NCBI GenBank assembly: GCA_965153455.1
Contig: OZ234502.1
Location: 7,905,495-7,969,494, forward strand
From: Sphagnum compactum
Lineage: Eukaryota > Bryophyta > Sphagnopsida > Sphagnales
DNA: 64,000 bases
Direction of reading: 5' to 3'
The position numbers were made by a program, and so were the translations under genes. Under the pieces are notes generated by a model, which did not search any database, had not been told where the DNA came from, and saw only the letters and a list, made by a program, of their open reading frames with translations. Of this stretch, positions 1 to 12,864 are shown piece after piece (the first letter of the stretch is position 1; each line of letters begins with the position of its first letter).

Positions 1-2546
1 TTTTTCAATTATTTCCAATATAATGTGAGATATATAGGGTGGAATTTATTGGAAAAAATAAAATATATGATTTAATTAAATGCAAATATCATGTTTAAAA
101 CATTTTCACTATAGGGAGAAAAATTCCACTTTAAATATTAGTTTAGTTTAATGATAAATACCATCATGCATTCAACTCGAAACCTTTAAAAGTACAACTT
201 CAAAATTGATGTACCATTTATTGTTCTACACCTAGGGTAATTGAAAATTTCAACAAATTCAAAATAGTGAATTCATTTGCTAAAGTTGAAGATTTACCCA
301 CCATAAATGGCATATTTTTAGGGAATTAGGGGCTTCTATGCCACCATACTACTCATATTAATATGAAGATGCTATAACGTATCTAGTGGATATGCTTTTA
401 GAATTGGATTAAGCAAATAGACATAGAATATTTTTAAAATATTCCCAATTTTAATTTTTTAATTTTTTAAAATCCATTACATCATAGCATACCAAAAAAG
501 TACCCCTTAACCTCACATGTTCCATAAAATATATAAATGATGACTTCCCCTAGGGACTTTGACATGACTTTCATAAAAAATTAACATACACATAATGTAT
601 GTACCCATGAATTTAGTTGCTTACATCATGAATAAACTTGCAAAGGAAGAATTTTGAAAAGGCAAAGTGAATGTTGTACTCAAAGGACATAAAAAGTGTT
701 TGTTCCATTAAAAAGGTTTATTCAAGTGATAAAAGGTTTATCGCTTGAATACAAAGAGTTGGAGCTAGAATCACAAATTCGAATTTTGTCAATGTTATTC
801 CAAGTGTTAAAAGGTGACTGACCCTATTCCAAGCCCTTTTATAAGGGTGAACAAAAAGAAAATAATGATCCAAGCATTTCTTGGCCAAAGATAATAAGGT
901 AATTAGGTGTCATACCTAATTTTTAACAATGTATTATTTGTTAATGGATATTCACTTTAAAAATGTACCAATACAAATCAAATTTACATTCCACAAGTGT
1001 ATCAATGTATGGTACAAGTTTGATCCTTCCTATTTGAAGCCAACTCCCCATTATTATTTGTATCATTTATGTAAGTTGAGATAATAGATTTTAATGTTTT
1101 CTATGTACTCCTTGTTGCAAGATATGTTTTTAAAGTAGTTATTGATTGTATTCCAAATATTATTAAAAAATAATCTTCCAATTTTTATGGAAATTAATGA
1201 ATAAAAATACTTTTCTTTTGTAATTAAAACCTTCAAAAAACTATTATTTATGAATTTATAATTTGAAAACATAAATATATATTCATTTCATACATTTTAT
1301 GAATTAGTCTATCATAAATATACTCTACCACTTTTATCATGACATTGTATGGTGCCATTTATTCTTGAATTTTAATTTTGGATACACTTGATGTTCAAAT
1401 GAAATTCAAAAGAATTAGCATTGTCATGTAATTGTCATGATCATTTGTCATTAACATGATAGTCTAAAACCTCAAAATATGAAAAACATGAATGTTTTAT
1501 GTTTCATTACACATCATCTTCCAATTCACATGTTTTTTTACAAATGCAACACATATAACTAAACATCCAAACCAATTAACACAATGCAAACAAAGAATTG
1601 GAAAATTATGAAAGCAAGGACAAACCAAAAAAGACAAATTTACAAAATACTTACACCATTCCAAGATGTTGACACCATCTCATCCAAATTAGTGTGGAGG
1701 TTAACCTTGGATAGTTCTAATAACAGAATAAATGGACAAACCTAAGAAAATAAAATATTACCATATAACATTGAATGTAGCTATATGGTTACCAAATTGT
1801 TATCAAGGTCAATTTTTATATTAGAGCAAATTTTAAAATTTTGGCAAACCATAAGCTTGAGGAGGTTACTCTTTGTATATCTTATGAAGCATGTGAAATA
1901 AAAAGGTATTTTTAATGCTACAAGTAATATAATATTTTATTAAAGTTGAAATTTTTCTAAGTACATTTAAATGTATTATCATAATCCAATTTTCAATAGC
2001 TTATTTACATTGTGAATTATAAATTTTACATTTTTTCATTAAATTGCTTTTTTTTCTTTTTGCATGCCCTTGGGGGAAAAAAAGGAATTAAACTCCCTTA
2101 GCATGTGATGTCTATAGTATTACTCAACAATTTTTTATGGGATCAAAGTTCACATAAAGATTTGGGTATGTTCCAATGTCCAAGTTTTTTCTTTCTACTC
2201 CAGAAAGTTAATTCCCATTAAATCCTTTCATGATTGAATCCATCAAGCATCTTTGTAAATGAATGCATTCCTCGTTATATACATAAAATTCTCAAAAAAT
2301 TTCTAAAATCTATGTTAGCAATCATCACTTTACATTTATCAACAATGGTCTTTATAGAATTTCATATAACCATTATGCTTGTTATATTTTTATTTATTTT
2401 TATTTATTTCATTATGATTGAAATTACGAAACACATAGCTCAAACCCAGGAAAAATAAAATAAAATATATGATCATATATACACACAATTGTAAATGCAA
2501 TTTTAAGTAACATATTATTTCTTATATTCTCTACATCAAACTTGTT
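1..2546. other. AT-rich intergenic DNA, no gene seen
   Basis: The stretch is strongly AT-rich with many homopolymer runs and stop codons in all frames. The few open frames are short (up to about 75 codons), lysine/isoleucine/phenylalanine-rich and match no family I know. I see no splice-flanked coding segment, RNA gene or tandem array here. It is probably old repeat-derived DNA too decayed to classify by eye. Confidence 0.6.
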
Positions 2547-3194
2547 GGGTGAAAGCATCTTTGGGTGGTACCATTAGGAATGTCACACTTTGATTTTCCT
2601 AAACCCATTGAATTTTGAAAAATCATATAAAACACTTAAATAAATATTTTCATAATTTATTTAATCTATACATTTATTAGGTTCCATATTTTTTAAATTT
2701 CAGTAATATCAAAAATATTGTGTATATTGATGTTCCTAATCATTGCATTTTAAAAAAATTTAAGGAATGTCACGTTGGTTTTTTTCCTTGAACTTTTTGG
2801 TTAGGAACACAAATTTGAAACATGATTTGAGTATTTTCTTGGGAATTTTTTTCTAAGGTAATTTGGAAATCATTCTATTTTTAAGGTTTTAATTAGGTAA
2901 TTAATTGAGTAAGTATAATTTAATTATGATTTTCCAAAATTACGATTATCAATTTTTGAAAGGGGCTTTTTAATTATGAATAACTTTTTTTTAAATTCCA
3001 ATTTTTTTAATTCCAATACAAATGTCAAGCCATAAATTAGTGCATGCAATTGATAAACATGAAAAAAAAAATACTTAACAGTTGTGAAAACATTTAAAGT
3101 AAAGGGCTCAAGAAAATGATTTGGTTATTTTTGGTTCTTTAACCATTCTTTGATGTGATTCTTAGTGGTACCACCCAAGGATCTTTCCACCCTG
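2547..3194. mobile_element. TIR-bearing non-autonomous element, about 650 bp
   Basis: The left end (about 2547-2586) and the reverse complement of the right end (about 3155-3194) share an imperfect inverted repeat of about 38 bp, centred on CTTTGGGTGGTACCATTAGG at the left and CCTTGGGTGGTACCACTAAG read inward from the right. The interior is AT-rich and encodes nothing. A related single end lies at about 29677-29722. The superfamily is unknown because no clear target-site duplication could be defined. Confidence 0.5.
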
Positions 3195-4960
3195 TTTAAT
3201 ACTTTCTCAATGCATACTTAAGGCCACTTTTGTTTCTATGTCATTGAAACTTGTTTATTTGTATTTTCATTTAAGGATTGTATTTTTTGTTCTATGCATG
3301 AAGACTTGTTCTCTTTCATTTTTATTCACTAGAACAATTATCAAAATGATGATGTTTAAGATTAATAAATTGAAATTAATAAAAACTTGAAGGTCTTCAA
3401 ATCTTCTTCATAACATCCCCTTCAACATTTTTTGTTGATTGGGTGTTCATCCAAAAGGTGGTACAAGGATAAAGAGAAGGTTATGGAATTGAAAATCATT
3501 CAAAGACTTTTTTGATAGACTTTGTGATTAAGGTGATATATTGGGAAACATGCTGGACTTCATGTAGGCCAAAATTTTGCAAAATTTGTATTCCATATTT
3601 TAACAATTAAATTATGAAAAAGCTTTAATTGGTTAAAAATGATGGCAAAACTAATTAATTGGATACAACCATGAAATAACCTATGGACACTACACCATTG
3701 TGAAGCATGTTAGAATTAGAATTCCTCACATAGATAAACACAAAAGCCTTCACTTGGACAATAGGAACACAAAAGTTCCCACTTCCACTAAAAAGTTGAA
3801 ACACACAAAGCTTTCACTTCATCTGAAAACACATAAACAAAGACATGCTATGAAATTTGAAAATTACAAAGAATAGAATTGTGGAACAATATAAACATAG
3901 AAATAAAAAATGTGCACAAAGGTAACACAAACATAAGACCTAGACCTTGCTAGAAATCAAACACAAACACATATTCAAGACCTAAACCATATATAAATAC
4001 AAAAATCTTGGAGAAATTGGAACTTGTTGTGGACATAAAAACATTATTGAAAATTTTGTGAACCTTCAAGAAATCCACCTTAAGAAATTGAAGCTTGAGT
4101 TACACATGAAATTTCATAGGTTGCAAAAAGACTTTGCTAAAGCCTTGTTAGAAATGCAAAAAAATCACAACGTAGAATAAAATGCAAGGAAACCTTTTGC
4201 CAATGCTTGTTGGAAGTTGCAACTTGCAAAGAGACCTCACTTCCTTAGAAATTGCATCAATAATGTAGAGATACACAAGGTGAAACTTGCTTCACTTCTA
4301 GCTAGGAAATACAAGTTTCACCCTACCTTTTTTTCTCATGTAAAACCTTGGCCATAAAAAATATTTTCACACCTTGTTTTGAATGAATTGGCCTAATTGG
4401 TAGTGGGTTAAGGCCCTTTTACAATAAAACATTAATGAACCAAAAAAATACAAAGACAAAATGCACAAGTAATGTGTAAGAACCTCTAAAAATAGCCATT
4501 ACATGTTGAATTTCACTTCTCTTATCATAACTAAGAAAACAAACTGAGACTATCAAATCAATGATCCCATCAGTTTGAAAACAAAGTCTTCATGCTTACA
4601 CACAACCCTATTATGCTAAACATTGAAAATAATGATCATCTTCTAGCATTTCCATTGGTCCTTTAAAATTCTCACAAACCTACCAAACCCTATTTACACA
4701 TTTGACGATTAGTTCACCAAAGATAACTAAGAAAAAAAAATTCTGACCACCAAATCAACAATTTCCTTGGCCATAACATTTTTTCTTCATTCCTATTCAA
4801 CACCCTTTGTATATGTTAATACACTAATATTACAACCCTTGTCTATATACACCATTCTTTTAGGTTGTTGGAAGCTATACACCAAGAATTTGCCTTGTTT
4901 GTTATTTGGTACAATGCAACAAGTTATGCAACATTGCTACCAGTGGGGATAAAAAAATAG
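3195..4960. other. AT-rich intergenic DNA, no gene seen
   Basis: No coding segment is recognisable. The part from about 3720 to 4330 repeats loosely similar phrases (CTTCACTTGGACAA, GCCTTGTTAGAAATGCAA and variants), suggesting a decayed tandem or low-complexity repeat, but no stable period could be set. Confidence 0.5.
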
Positions 4961-7900
4961 TCAGCAACTCAACACATGGAGCCTTTCTGGATGCCCGTTA
5001 TGACTCAGTTGTGGGATGAACCTCAACTGAGTTAATATTTGGTTTCACCTTGGTAACCAATTCTGTAGGAAAATAGGTCTTATAGATAGGTCGATAGGTA
5101 GGAAAATAGGCAACTATTAGGTAAGTAGATGGTTTATACAGATGTAAGGGTTGTTCTTACTACCTACCTATGAACAACCTGCTTGTGGGTTGTTAGTTGG
5201 TAGGTAGAAAAGAAAAAGCAACTGAGCTAACCACCATAGTTAGCTAGGGAACTGGAACCCAACAGAAAACTGTTTGCTGAACACTTACCATTCATCCTTT
5301 GTGGTGCGCTGGTTGTTGCTGGTTCACTGTGGAAACTGACCTTAGGCTACGGTCATCAAATTGTCTAAAGTTGTTCCACATGTCTTTCATGTTCTTGCTA
5401 GTTACTCTCCCTTGCAATGATCATGTGGAAGGTGCCATTTGTGCCAAGTTCACATGAAGTCTAACAATGGAAATCATGAAAAACAGTAAAAAGCAAAGAA
5501 AAACAATGAAATGAACAGCCTTGGACCTTAAGTAGTTTGGATCTTGGTTAGCATTAGACCTTAGCTTACATCTTGGTTCTCTAAAGTATGAGCTCCCCTT
5601 TGATCTCCATTGTCTTTGGTCCAAACTAATCGATTTTCCCTCCGAATGATGCCATGTAGGAGGTGATAACTCAAAATCCAATTACCATGTCCTCAATTTG
5701 GCTCTTGTTGATCATGAATCCTCCTCATCTAAAGGCCTGGGGTATAATTTTTGTCCTTTGGGTATTCTTGTCCTTAAACTAATTTATAAGCTTGTTGTGT
5801 TTCAAAGTCAGTCTGTGTGTGCGCTTCGGGAGAAGATTTGGCAAATCTTCTGGCAATTCAGCGTAGGGTTTAAGGTTTAGACTTACAACCTCTTCACATC
5901 TTTTGGCCCCAAACATATCAAAACAAAGTGAGCTTGAATCTTATCCATCAAGAAGGGGTATGACAAGGAGAATTCATCCCTGTTTGAAACAACGTTGATG
6001 AGAATTATTATTGCCTGAACCCGAAAATAAAACCCAACAGATTCAAAGACAGCACAAGGGATAGCCCTGTTGTCAACCTTGAATGGAAGGAAACAGAAAG
6101 TCTCAACAGGAACAAGAATCAAATCGTAGAGAAAGTAAGAATTTTCAAGATACAATTTGTTCAGGCTTGTGAAATCTATCTAGAAAGAAATGATTTTTCT
6201 ACAAACTTCAAAACAAATAAGAACACATAATTTTCGAGAAAGTTGCATTCTGTCCTCAGATAACCCAATTTCCTCTAAACGATGTGTCATCATTATCTTG
6301 GGCTCTACAATTTGCCTATTGTTTTTTTTGTCTAGGTGTAACTTACATCCAGGCACAACTTGTTGTAATACATTAGATTAGTAAAAACCAGAGTCTTGAG
6401 CTTCAATACATAACATCCTAAATTAGTGTGATATGTTTTACTCTTCGAGAACAGGTCTTATGATTCTTGACCCATTTCATTCTTCTTGCCAAGTTTGTTG
6501 CGCAACCACGAAATCAGCAGCTCCAGCTTGGGTTCTTTCATTTCACAACATTACTGTTTCCTTGTTTTTCCTCTTCTTCAATTCTTCTCTTTTCCTCCTC
6601 CAATGAGACTTTCTTTTGATAAGCCTTCATATTCACAAGTTTGATCACAAACAGGTCAAGTCTCAAGTCCTTCAGGCCTAAACAAGAACTTCTTGCAAAA
6701 GTTGGTGCAATTGCTCATGTTAACATTACTGCAAATTCTGCAGAAACAAACTCCCTGTAGATTGAGCTTCTTCCCTGCTTCACTTGCTGCAGCAATTCCA
6801 AGACAAATTCTCATTCCTTGGTTATTGCTTCATCATGAAGTACAAAATTGTTCTTGTAATCTAGCAAATTGAAGAGCTCACAGACTGAACTGAGGAACCC
6901 TTGTTTCCATTGTCCTACTGTCCCAGTGCAAACATGGGGCACCCAAGCCAAATAATAGCCTTGAGGCAATTCATCATTTAGGATGTGACAAAAGGACAGG
7001 ATGCAAACTGCATGTGCAATCGAGGAACATACCTGGGTTATTATTCGTCAGCAATGGTTGTCATAAGATGGGAGTATGAAGTGCAAGTAAAGAATGAATA
7101 AAAAAGGATCAATACAATTTCAAGCAAAGTACCTCAGTTCTGACCTTCCATTGCTGCAGCTTTCATCTCTCACATTGTTGCATGGGAATAGGGCTCCAGC
7201 AATCAGTCTTTATCACCACATTGCTGCAAATTCCAACATACTTCTCAGACCTCATTTTCCAAGTCCACTTCCCAAATTTTCTGTTTTCTTGAGGCAGTCT
7301 CTAACTTCGTCAATTTCAGAAGTCAACAACACAAAAAACCAATGCACTTGCATGTTCCCATTTTCTACCCACACATCTCACTTCAACTCATTTTCCAATT
7401 CACCCACCTTCAAGATCAGCAAGGAGTATAGCAGAAGAACTAGGACATGGTGTAGAATGAGGACATCAACAGAAGCTGGAATGTGCCAGAGATTTCCTTG
7501 GCTTGGGCTGTTACATACAGGAGTGACAATAACAGAATGGTGTGAAAACTTGGCCAGAATCCAACCTGCAAACTTCTTTGGAAATTATATGACATCACTG
7601 CATTGACCCAAGTATGTGAAAGAGCGAGAACATTTGATTGGTCATTTTCACTAAGGAAAAGACTTTGCTCAATGATTTGTTAAACCCCAAACTGTGATGC
7701 TAAGTGCAGTATGCTAATAGACAAGAATTTCTAACACGTCCCTTGTGTTTTTCAAATGATTAATAGTTTCATATTTAAGGACTTTTGTATTGCCTTTCCT
7801 ACTGCTACTCGGCATTGGTCTTGGCCCTTAAACATGTTGTGCCCAGCATTCTGTCGATTGTGCATCATATGATACAAAATGAACAAGTGCAAGATGTTGA

Positions 7901-8360
7901 AAGTTCCACTTCAAAATGAAAACTGGAAAAAAATCGGAACTTTCAGAATATCAGGAAAATGTATAGAAATCCTACCTTCTAGCTGCTTTGGTTGATTCTT
8001 GATTGATTTCTGGCTTTCCTTCCTGTCAATCTTGGTGTTCCTGACTCTTTCAACCATGAACTCCAGCACTTCCAAAGCCTAAGCGAAACTACTACTCAAC
8101 ATGGGAAAGTTGTCTCTTGAAGTGGGATGTCCAATTTGGTTTTGGGTTTTAAACTGTTGAACACTAATATCATCATATCTTATGCACCAAAATGTCACAC
8201 CACGGTGAACAATACATAAATTATTTTACATTGAAATTGATGAAACCACAAGGTTTAATCTCGCAAATGCATCATGAGTCAAGCCCTACCACCATAGAAA
8301 AAACCATATTATGTTGTAGTGCCAAGGGACATCTTTTTCATAGTAACTAAAGACAAGGTG
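4961..8360. other. Less AT-rich pocket without a recognisable gene
   Basis: Base composition rises toward that of the gene islands. The longest ATG-started frame is 7094-7606 (+), 170 codons, rich in serine and phenylalanine with no motif I recognise and no plausible splice partners. A small frame at 5681-5421 (-) is equally anonymous. A hairpin of eight base pairs (GGTTGTTC with GAACAACC) lies at about 5149-5177 among TAGGTAGG-like repeats. It could be an old gene fragment or the leader or LTR of a dead element. Confidence 0.4.
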
Positions 8361-9100
8361 TGTTATACACTATGGCCTTGCCATTAATTTAGTATCAACA
8401 ATTGATATTGTATGATAAATTGGGGGAATTTTTTTTGAATTTTTTTTTTAATGTACATCATCATGTTGTTGTAAAACAACGATTGTCATGATTTTTTTTT
8501 TAAATTATTCACATCACATTACTTATATGGAATCCAAAAGGGATCTCACATTAAATAATGATATGTTCTAGGAACCTATCTACACATTAAAAACAATTGT
8601 TACCAAACCAAAACCAATAGGGGAATGTTGCAACATGATTTTCAATTTTTTGCAAATATAATGACTTTTTCTCCAATAAAAAAGATCAAATATTCCCTTT
8701 TCACGTTAATTTTTCGCATTTATGCAAAATTTTAAACCAAGAAAAAAAAAAAGGACTCATCATGACATGTGTATTTGAATGTTTTTAATCACATTGTCAC
8801 ATTTGGAAAGAATTACATGAATTTTTGAGTATGACGGGTGCCATAATCATGTTTGGGAAAAGTAATTTCATATTAAACTTTGTGGGTTACAAATTGGTGA
8901 CAAAGTCACTTGGGGTTGGGTGCACATTTGAGGAGGTGGCCAAGAAAACAAAATGTCAAAAAATGAATGTGAATATTTTTTGCACCAAATTAGGATGAAT
9001 CATTTCATCTAGTTTCTAAGGGGCAAAACCCCTTAAGCTATTATACTCTATAATGATTCTCAACACAATATCCATGCCTTACAAGGCAAGGCCAGTAAAT
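8361..9100 (-). mobile_element. TIR element, larger copy of the family at 42.5 kb
   Basis: The ends carry inverted repeats: ACACTATGGCCTTGCCAT near 8366 and GGCAAGGCCAGTA near 9084. The last 100 bp, reverse-complemented, match 42472-42560 closely (CATTATAGAGTAT, TAGCTTAAGGG, GATATTGTGTT), and the first 40 bp match the reverse complement of 42760-42800. The copy is about 740 bp against about 320 bp at 42.5 kb, so the two differ by internal deletion or insertion. No coding capacity is visible. Confidence 0.55.
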
Positions 9101-10100
9101 AGACAACTGAAGATATGAATGAGCAAGATAAGGAAAAGAAAGCATGAAATAGATAACATTGAGAATGCAAACACAACTTGAAGATTTAAACAAGTGAAAT
9201 AACAATAGAAAGAAAAGGAGAGTAAACAAACAAACGGCTTTGCCATGAGAGGCTCTGTCTTAAAAATAAGGTATTACATTTAATGTTCTACTATAAATTC
9301 AAGTTATATTGGATGAAAGTTTGTTGGCTTTATGAAAGATCATAATTTATTTTTTCACATTTGTACTAAAAACCTAAAGTTTTCTAACCATCTTAGAATC
9401 CATTGTACATGTTTAGAAATTGAAACCATAGTTTCATTGTCTTTTCTTTAATCAACTAATGAATATAAAGTTGTAAATAATTATATTGTTTAAGAAAATC
9501 CAAGTTTTTCGAACTTGGATAATGTAGACAATTTTTTGAAATGTGCATGAAGTATTTCAATGTTTGAAACAATTGAATGGATACAATTTACATGGAAAGA
9601 TTTTTGTTTTTGGTCTTATTTTCATTTTGAAATTTGAGAATTTGGTATTTTTTATTTTATTTTTTGTCGCATTTTGGGTTTAAGTTTTCCGTGAAAGGTG
9701 TGTTGTTATGATGTCTAATGGGTGTATGTGTGAACAGAACAATCATTCAAAAAAAATTTGTCTTGGTATTGATATTTATGAATTTGTTTTGTACATGGTC
9801 CATGCAAAAAATGTAAAAATGAATTTTCAAGCCACAAGGTTCCAACATTTTAATTAGGTGGAAAATGCAACATTTACATGCATATTTTCACAAACACTAC
9901 ACTTTAAATAAATGGAAACATTAATGGTTTTTTGTTATACATTGGAAGTGTATTTGGTAATTTGAATGCAATAAAAATTGGTTTATGAAAATCTGACCAA
10001 TATGTTTTTGTTACACCAAATTTGCATTCATTTTTAAGGACATTTGCTGATATATGGTTTAATTGAAATCCAGCTTTTGTGGTGTTTTCACTAAATCATA
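9101..10100. other. AT-rich intergenic DNA, no gene seen
   Basis: No coding segment, tandem repeat or terminal repeat could be recognised. Poly-T and poly-A runs are frequent. Confidence 0.5.
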
Positions 10101-10103
10101 ATT

Positions 10104-10429
10104 TTAATTGGAATTTACCCATGAAATAAATAGTTCTTGTTTATTTTTTGGTTGGTTATTGTCTTTTAAAATGTCAACAATAAAATCCCCCATAATAATG
10201 ATTGGATAATGTTCAGGAGATTGTTGAATTACAATTTGAAGATTGTTTAAGAATGTAAAAATTGAACATGAATGAATTCTATACACACATACAATATATA
10301 TGCCATGTTATTTTGCTTCAATTCAAGAGATGATAAATGATTATCCAATAAATAAGATATAGAATCAAAAAAACAATTACCTATTTCATATTCGTATGTT
10401 AAAACTACATGAAGGCCATATGAATGCAA
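10104..10429 (-). pseudogene. Helitron (Helentron-type) endonuclease and OTU-like remnant
   Basis: On the minus strand, 10429-10310 reads as a fragment around GNCFFDSISYLLDNHLSS, which resembles the OTU-like segment that I associate with Helentron polyproteins. Directly downstream in another frame, 10260-10104 reads through FLNNLQIVIQQSPEHYPI and MGDFIVDILKDNNQPKNKQE, resembling the endonuclease/exonuclease/phosphatase domain of such elements. The usual GDFN active-site motif is GDFI here, so the catalytic asparagine is lost. The two pieces lie in different frames and a stop follows at once, so this is a dead scrap. The assignment rests on remembered family wording. Confidence 0.5.
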
Positions 10430-10697
10430 TACATGTTCAAATGATTAATCAAAAAGATTTAATGAAGGTGTTTTCATTATTATTACATTTAATTTAATGG
10501 ATATCTATACAAACAAAAACATGGTTCCCACATAAATGGGGCTAGTCCAAGTATTCAAGCGATCTTCACATAACTACTTTTGAAGATGGGCAAGGTTGTT
10601 TGTCCACAATTCATTCCAAAATGCATCCCTTGAATTGGCTTGCCAAACCTAACCAACCATAATCAATTACATAACCTCATCCAACAATCAGTGAGGG
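10430..10697. other. AT-rich spacer
   Basis: No feature is seen between the Helitron-like scrap and the CACTA-like MITE. Confidence 0.4.
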
Positions 10698-10851
10698 CAC
10701 TACAACAAAAGGTGTCCCTGCATACCAAGTGATTTTAGTGGATTTTGAGTGAATTCACTGGTTATAATGAACGAGGACTAGTGAAGAAGCAGTGAATTCA
10801 CTAGTCTAGTGAACGGGGACTAGTGAACTGCACCCACATTTTGTAGTAATG
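10698..10851 (+). mobile_element. CACTA-like MITE, copy 1 (154 bp)
   Basis: The element begins CACTACAACAAAAGGTG and ends CCACATTTTGTAGTAATG, so the tips are imperfect inverted repeats with the CACTA signature of En/Spm elements. GGG flanks both sides, consistent with the 3-bp target duplication of that superfamily, though such a short run is weak proof. The interior repeats GGGGACTAGTGAA-like words and contains GTGAATTCAC palindromes. A second copy lies at 29325-29479 in the same orientation. It has no coding capacity. Confidence 0.7.
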
Positions 10852-12199
10852 GGGAGAGGCTTCGAAAGACCTAGCTAGGTGCGTTTTATGACGTTAATAG
10901 TGCTTGTAGGCCATGTGAAGGCAAGAAAGCAAAAAAACAATAAAATAGCAAAAGGGATGTGACAAATAAATGAAAAGAGAAAAGGAAAACATTGTCAGGT
11001 GAATTGGTTCAATATGGTCTACCATTCACATACCTAGATAGAGCTTTGGTCCAAGCTTATGTTTGTAAACATAGCATTATTACCTATTTAAGCCAACATG
11101 TAGAAACAAAATATGAATTGAACCCCAACACCAACAAAATCTTTGCAGACCAAAACATAGCCATTCCAAACTACAAATAATTCGCCCAAAAATTGTTCAT
11201 GGAGAAAGAATGCTAGTAACAACATTAATGAAACATGGAAACATGGAAGACAAACATGTTAAAGCAACGAACATTGATAAATGAAAATATTTGTACATGA
11301 AAAAGGTTTAACAAAAGAAATGATAATACTTGTATAATGGAACACCATTCACAATCTCAAACCAAATGGTGTATCCAGATGGAAAAGAGAGGTCCTAATT
11401 GCTAAATAAATGTGATTTTCTTTCATTAGATCCAACAATCTTCAACCTTCCCTTCAACTTCTTCCTGGCGGTCTTTATCCACAATAACAGAAGTTACCTT
11501 TTTTTTCTTGAACACCTTGCACAAAGGAATCCAACTAATCTCTACAAGCCTTTCCTTGGATTTTCCGCAACTAAACCCTATTACTAACCACCATATTGCA
11601 AATTCTTACCAAGATTATAGTTCATTGTTTTCAACTCTAAAAGTTCAAACCTTTTATAATTTTACAAATTGTGGATTATAAATACCTACACCACATACAT
11701 ACTCAAATTAATAACCAAAATCCAATTTTAACATACAGTACAAAATATAACCATTGCAATAAAACCTAATCCATATGTAGAATTCGATAATATTATAATC
11801 ATTTTGGTCCAATGTAAATTCCATTCACCCATCTCTTAAGCTTTTCAATATAATCTCAAGCTCTTTCTACTTGCCCTAAAAAACATTTTGTCTTTAATGT
11901 TCAATACAATCCACACATCAATCATTCACCCCCAACACATTCAAAAAAGTTATGATCCTAATTTAATAACCTATAGTCATACATCATGTGTAAGTCTTTC
12001 AATGAATCAAAGTGAAACAGATGGAAACTAGAATAATATTGGATAAACCATATATTGAAAATAACAAATTAAACATGGTTTATCCGTTTCAATGGACTAA
12101 GATGTGTTCATGTGGCTTGTACCTTTCAAATCATTTCCTCCCCAATCATGTAGTTGGATACTACCCCCTAAAATTAAACCACACACGACTTGGAATAAC
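10852..12199. other. AT-rich intergenic DNA, no gene seen
   Basis: Short open frames at 10992-11180 and 11399-11587 are anonymous. No motif, tandem repeat or RNA gene is recognisable. Confidence 0.5.
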
Positions 12200-12780
12200 T
12201 TGTTTATCCCATTTCTCCAACAAACACAACCATGTTCTATGGGGAACACAAGCATTTCTTGGGTTACATAGTTGGATTCTTCAAGGGAACACAACCATTT
12301 CCTTGGGAATATAAACAAATTTTTCTCAACAACTTGATTTCTTGAAGCACACAACCATTTCCTTTGGGAATACAAAAACAAATTCCTCAATAACTTGATT
12401 TCTTGAGGAACACAACCAATTCTCTAAAGAGGTTGCATTTTCTAAAGAATAAAACCATGTTCCATGGGGGTAGTTCAACACACTTGTCTTGAGAAAAAAC
12501 ATTTCCCTAAAACATGACTTGTTCAACAAAAGCAAGCATTTCCTCAAGAACATGGTACGTTTCCCCAAGGAGGTTGCATTTTCCTAAGGAACACAACCAA
12601 AAACTCAAGGGGTAGGTCAACACATTTGTCCTAGGAAAAAGGAATTCTTTGAAAAGCACAAGCATTTCCTTACGAACATGATTATGTTCCTCAAGGAAAG
12701 GCAATTCCCCAAGGAACACACCCAAGGAATTTCCCCGCGGAACACAACCAAGTTCCTTAAAACCCAACCATTTTGCATCA
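12200..12780. repeat. Degenerate tandem repeat, about 61-bp units
   Basis: Phrases of the type AACACAACCATTTCCTTGGG, TTTCTCAACAACTTGATTTC and TTCCCCAAGGAACACAACC recur through the region. The clearest pair is 12291-12351 and 12352-12412, about 61 bp each with roughly 85 to 90 percent identity by eye. Further units are shorter and more diverged. The open frames that cross it on both strands are a by-product of the repeat and not genes. Confidence 0.65.
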
Positions 12781-12864
12781 AAAACTAAGCTTGCATTTAA
12801 TTCTATGTTACTTTTAGTGTTTGATGAATAACACATGGTCACTAACAAACTTGCCTCTTTTGAG

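Noticed and set aside
7094-7606. 170-codon ATG frame
   Set aside because: No motif, unusual serine/phenylalanine-rich make-up and no splice partners; kept only as part of an anonymous region.
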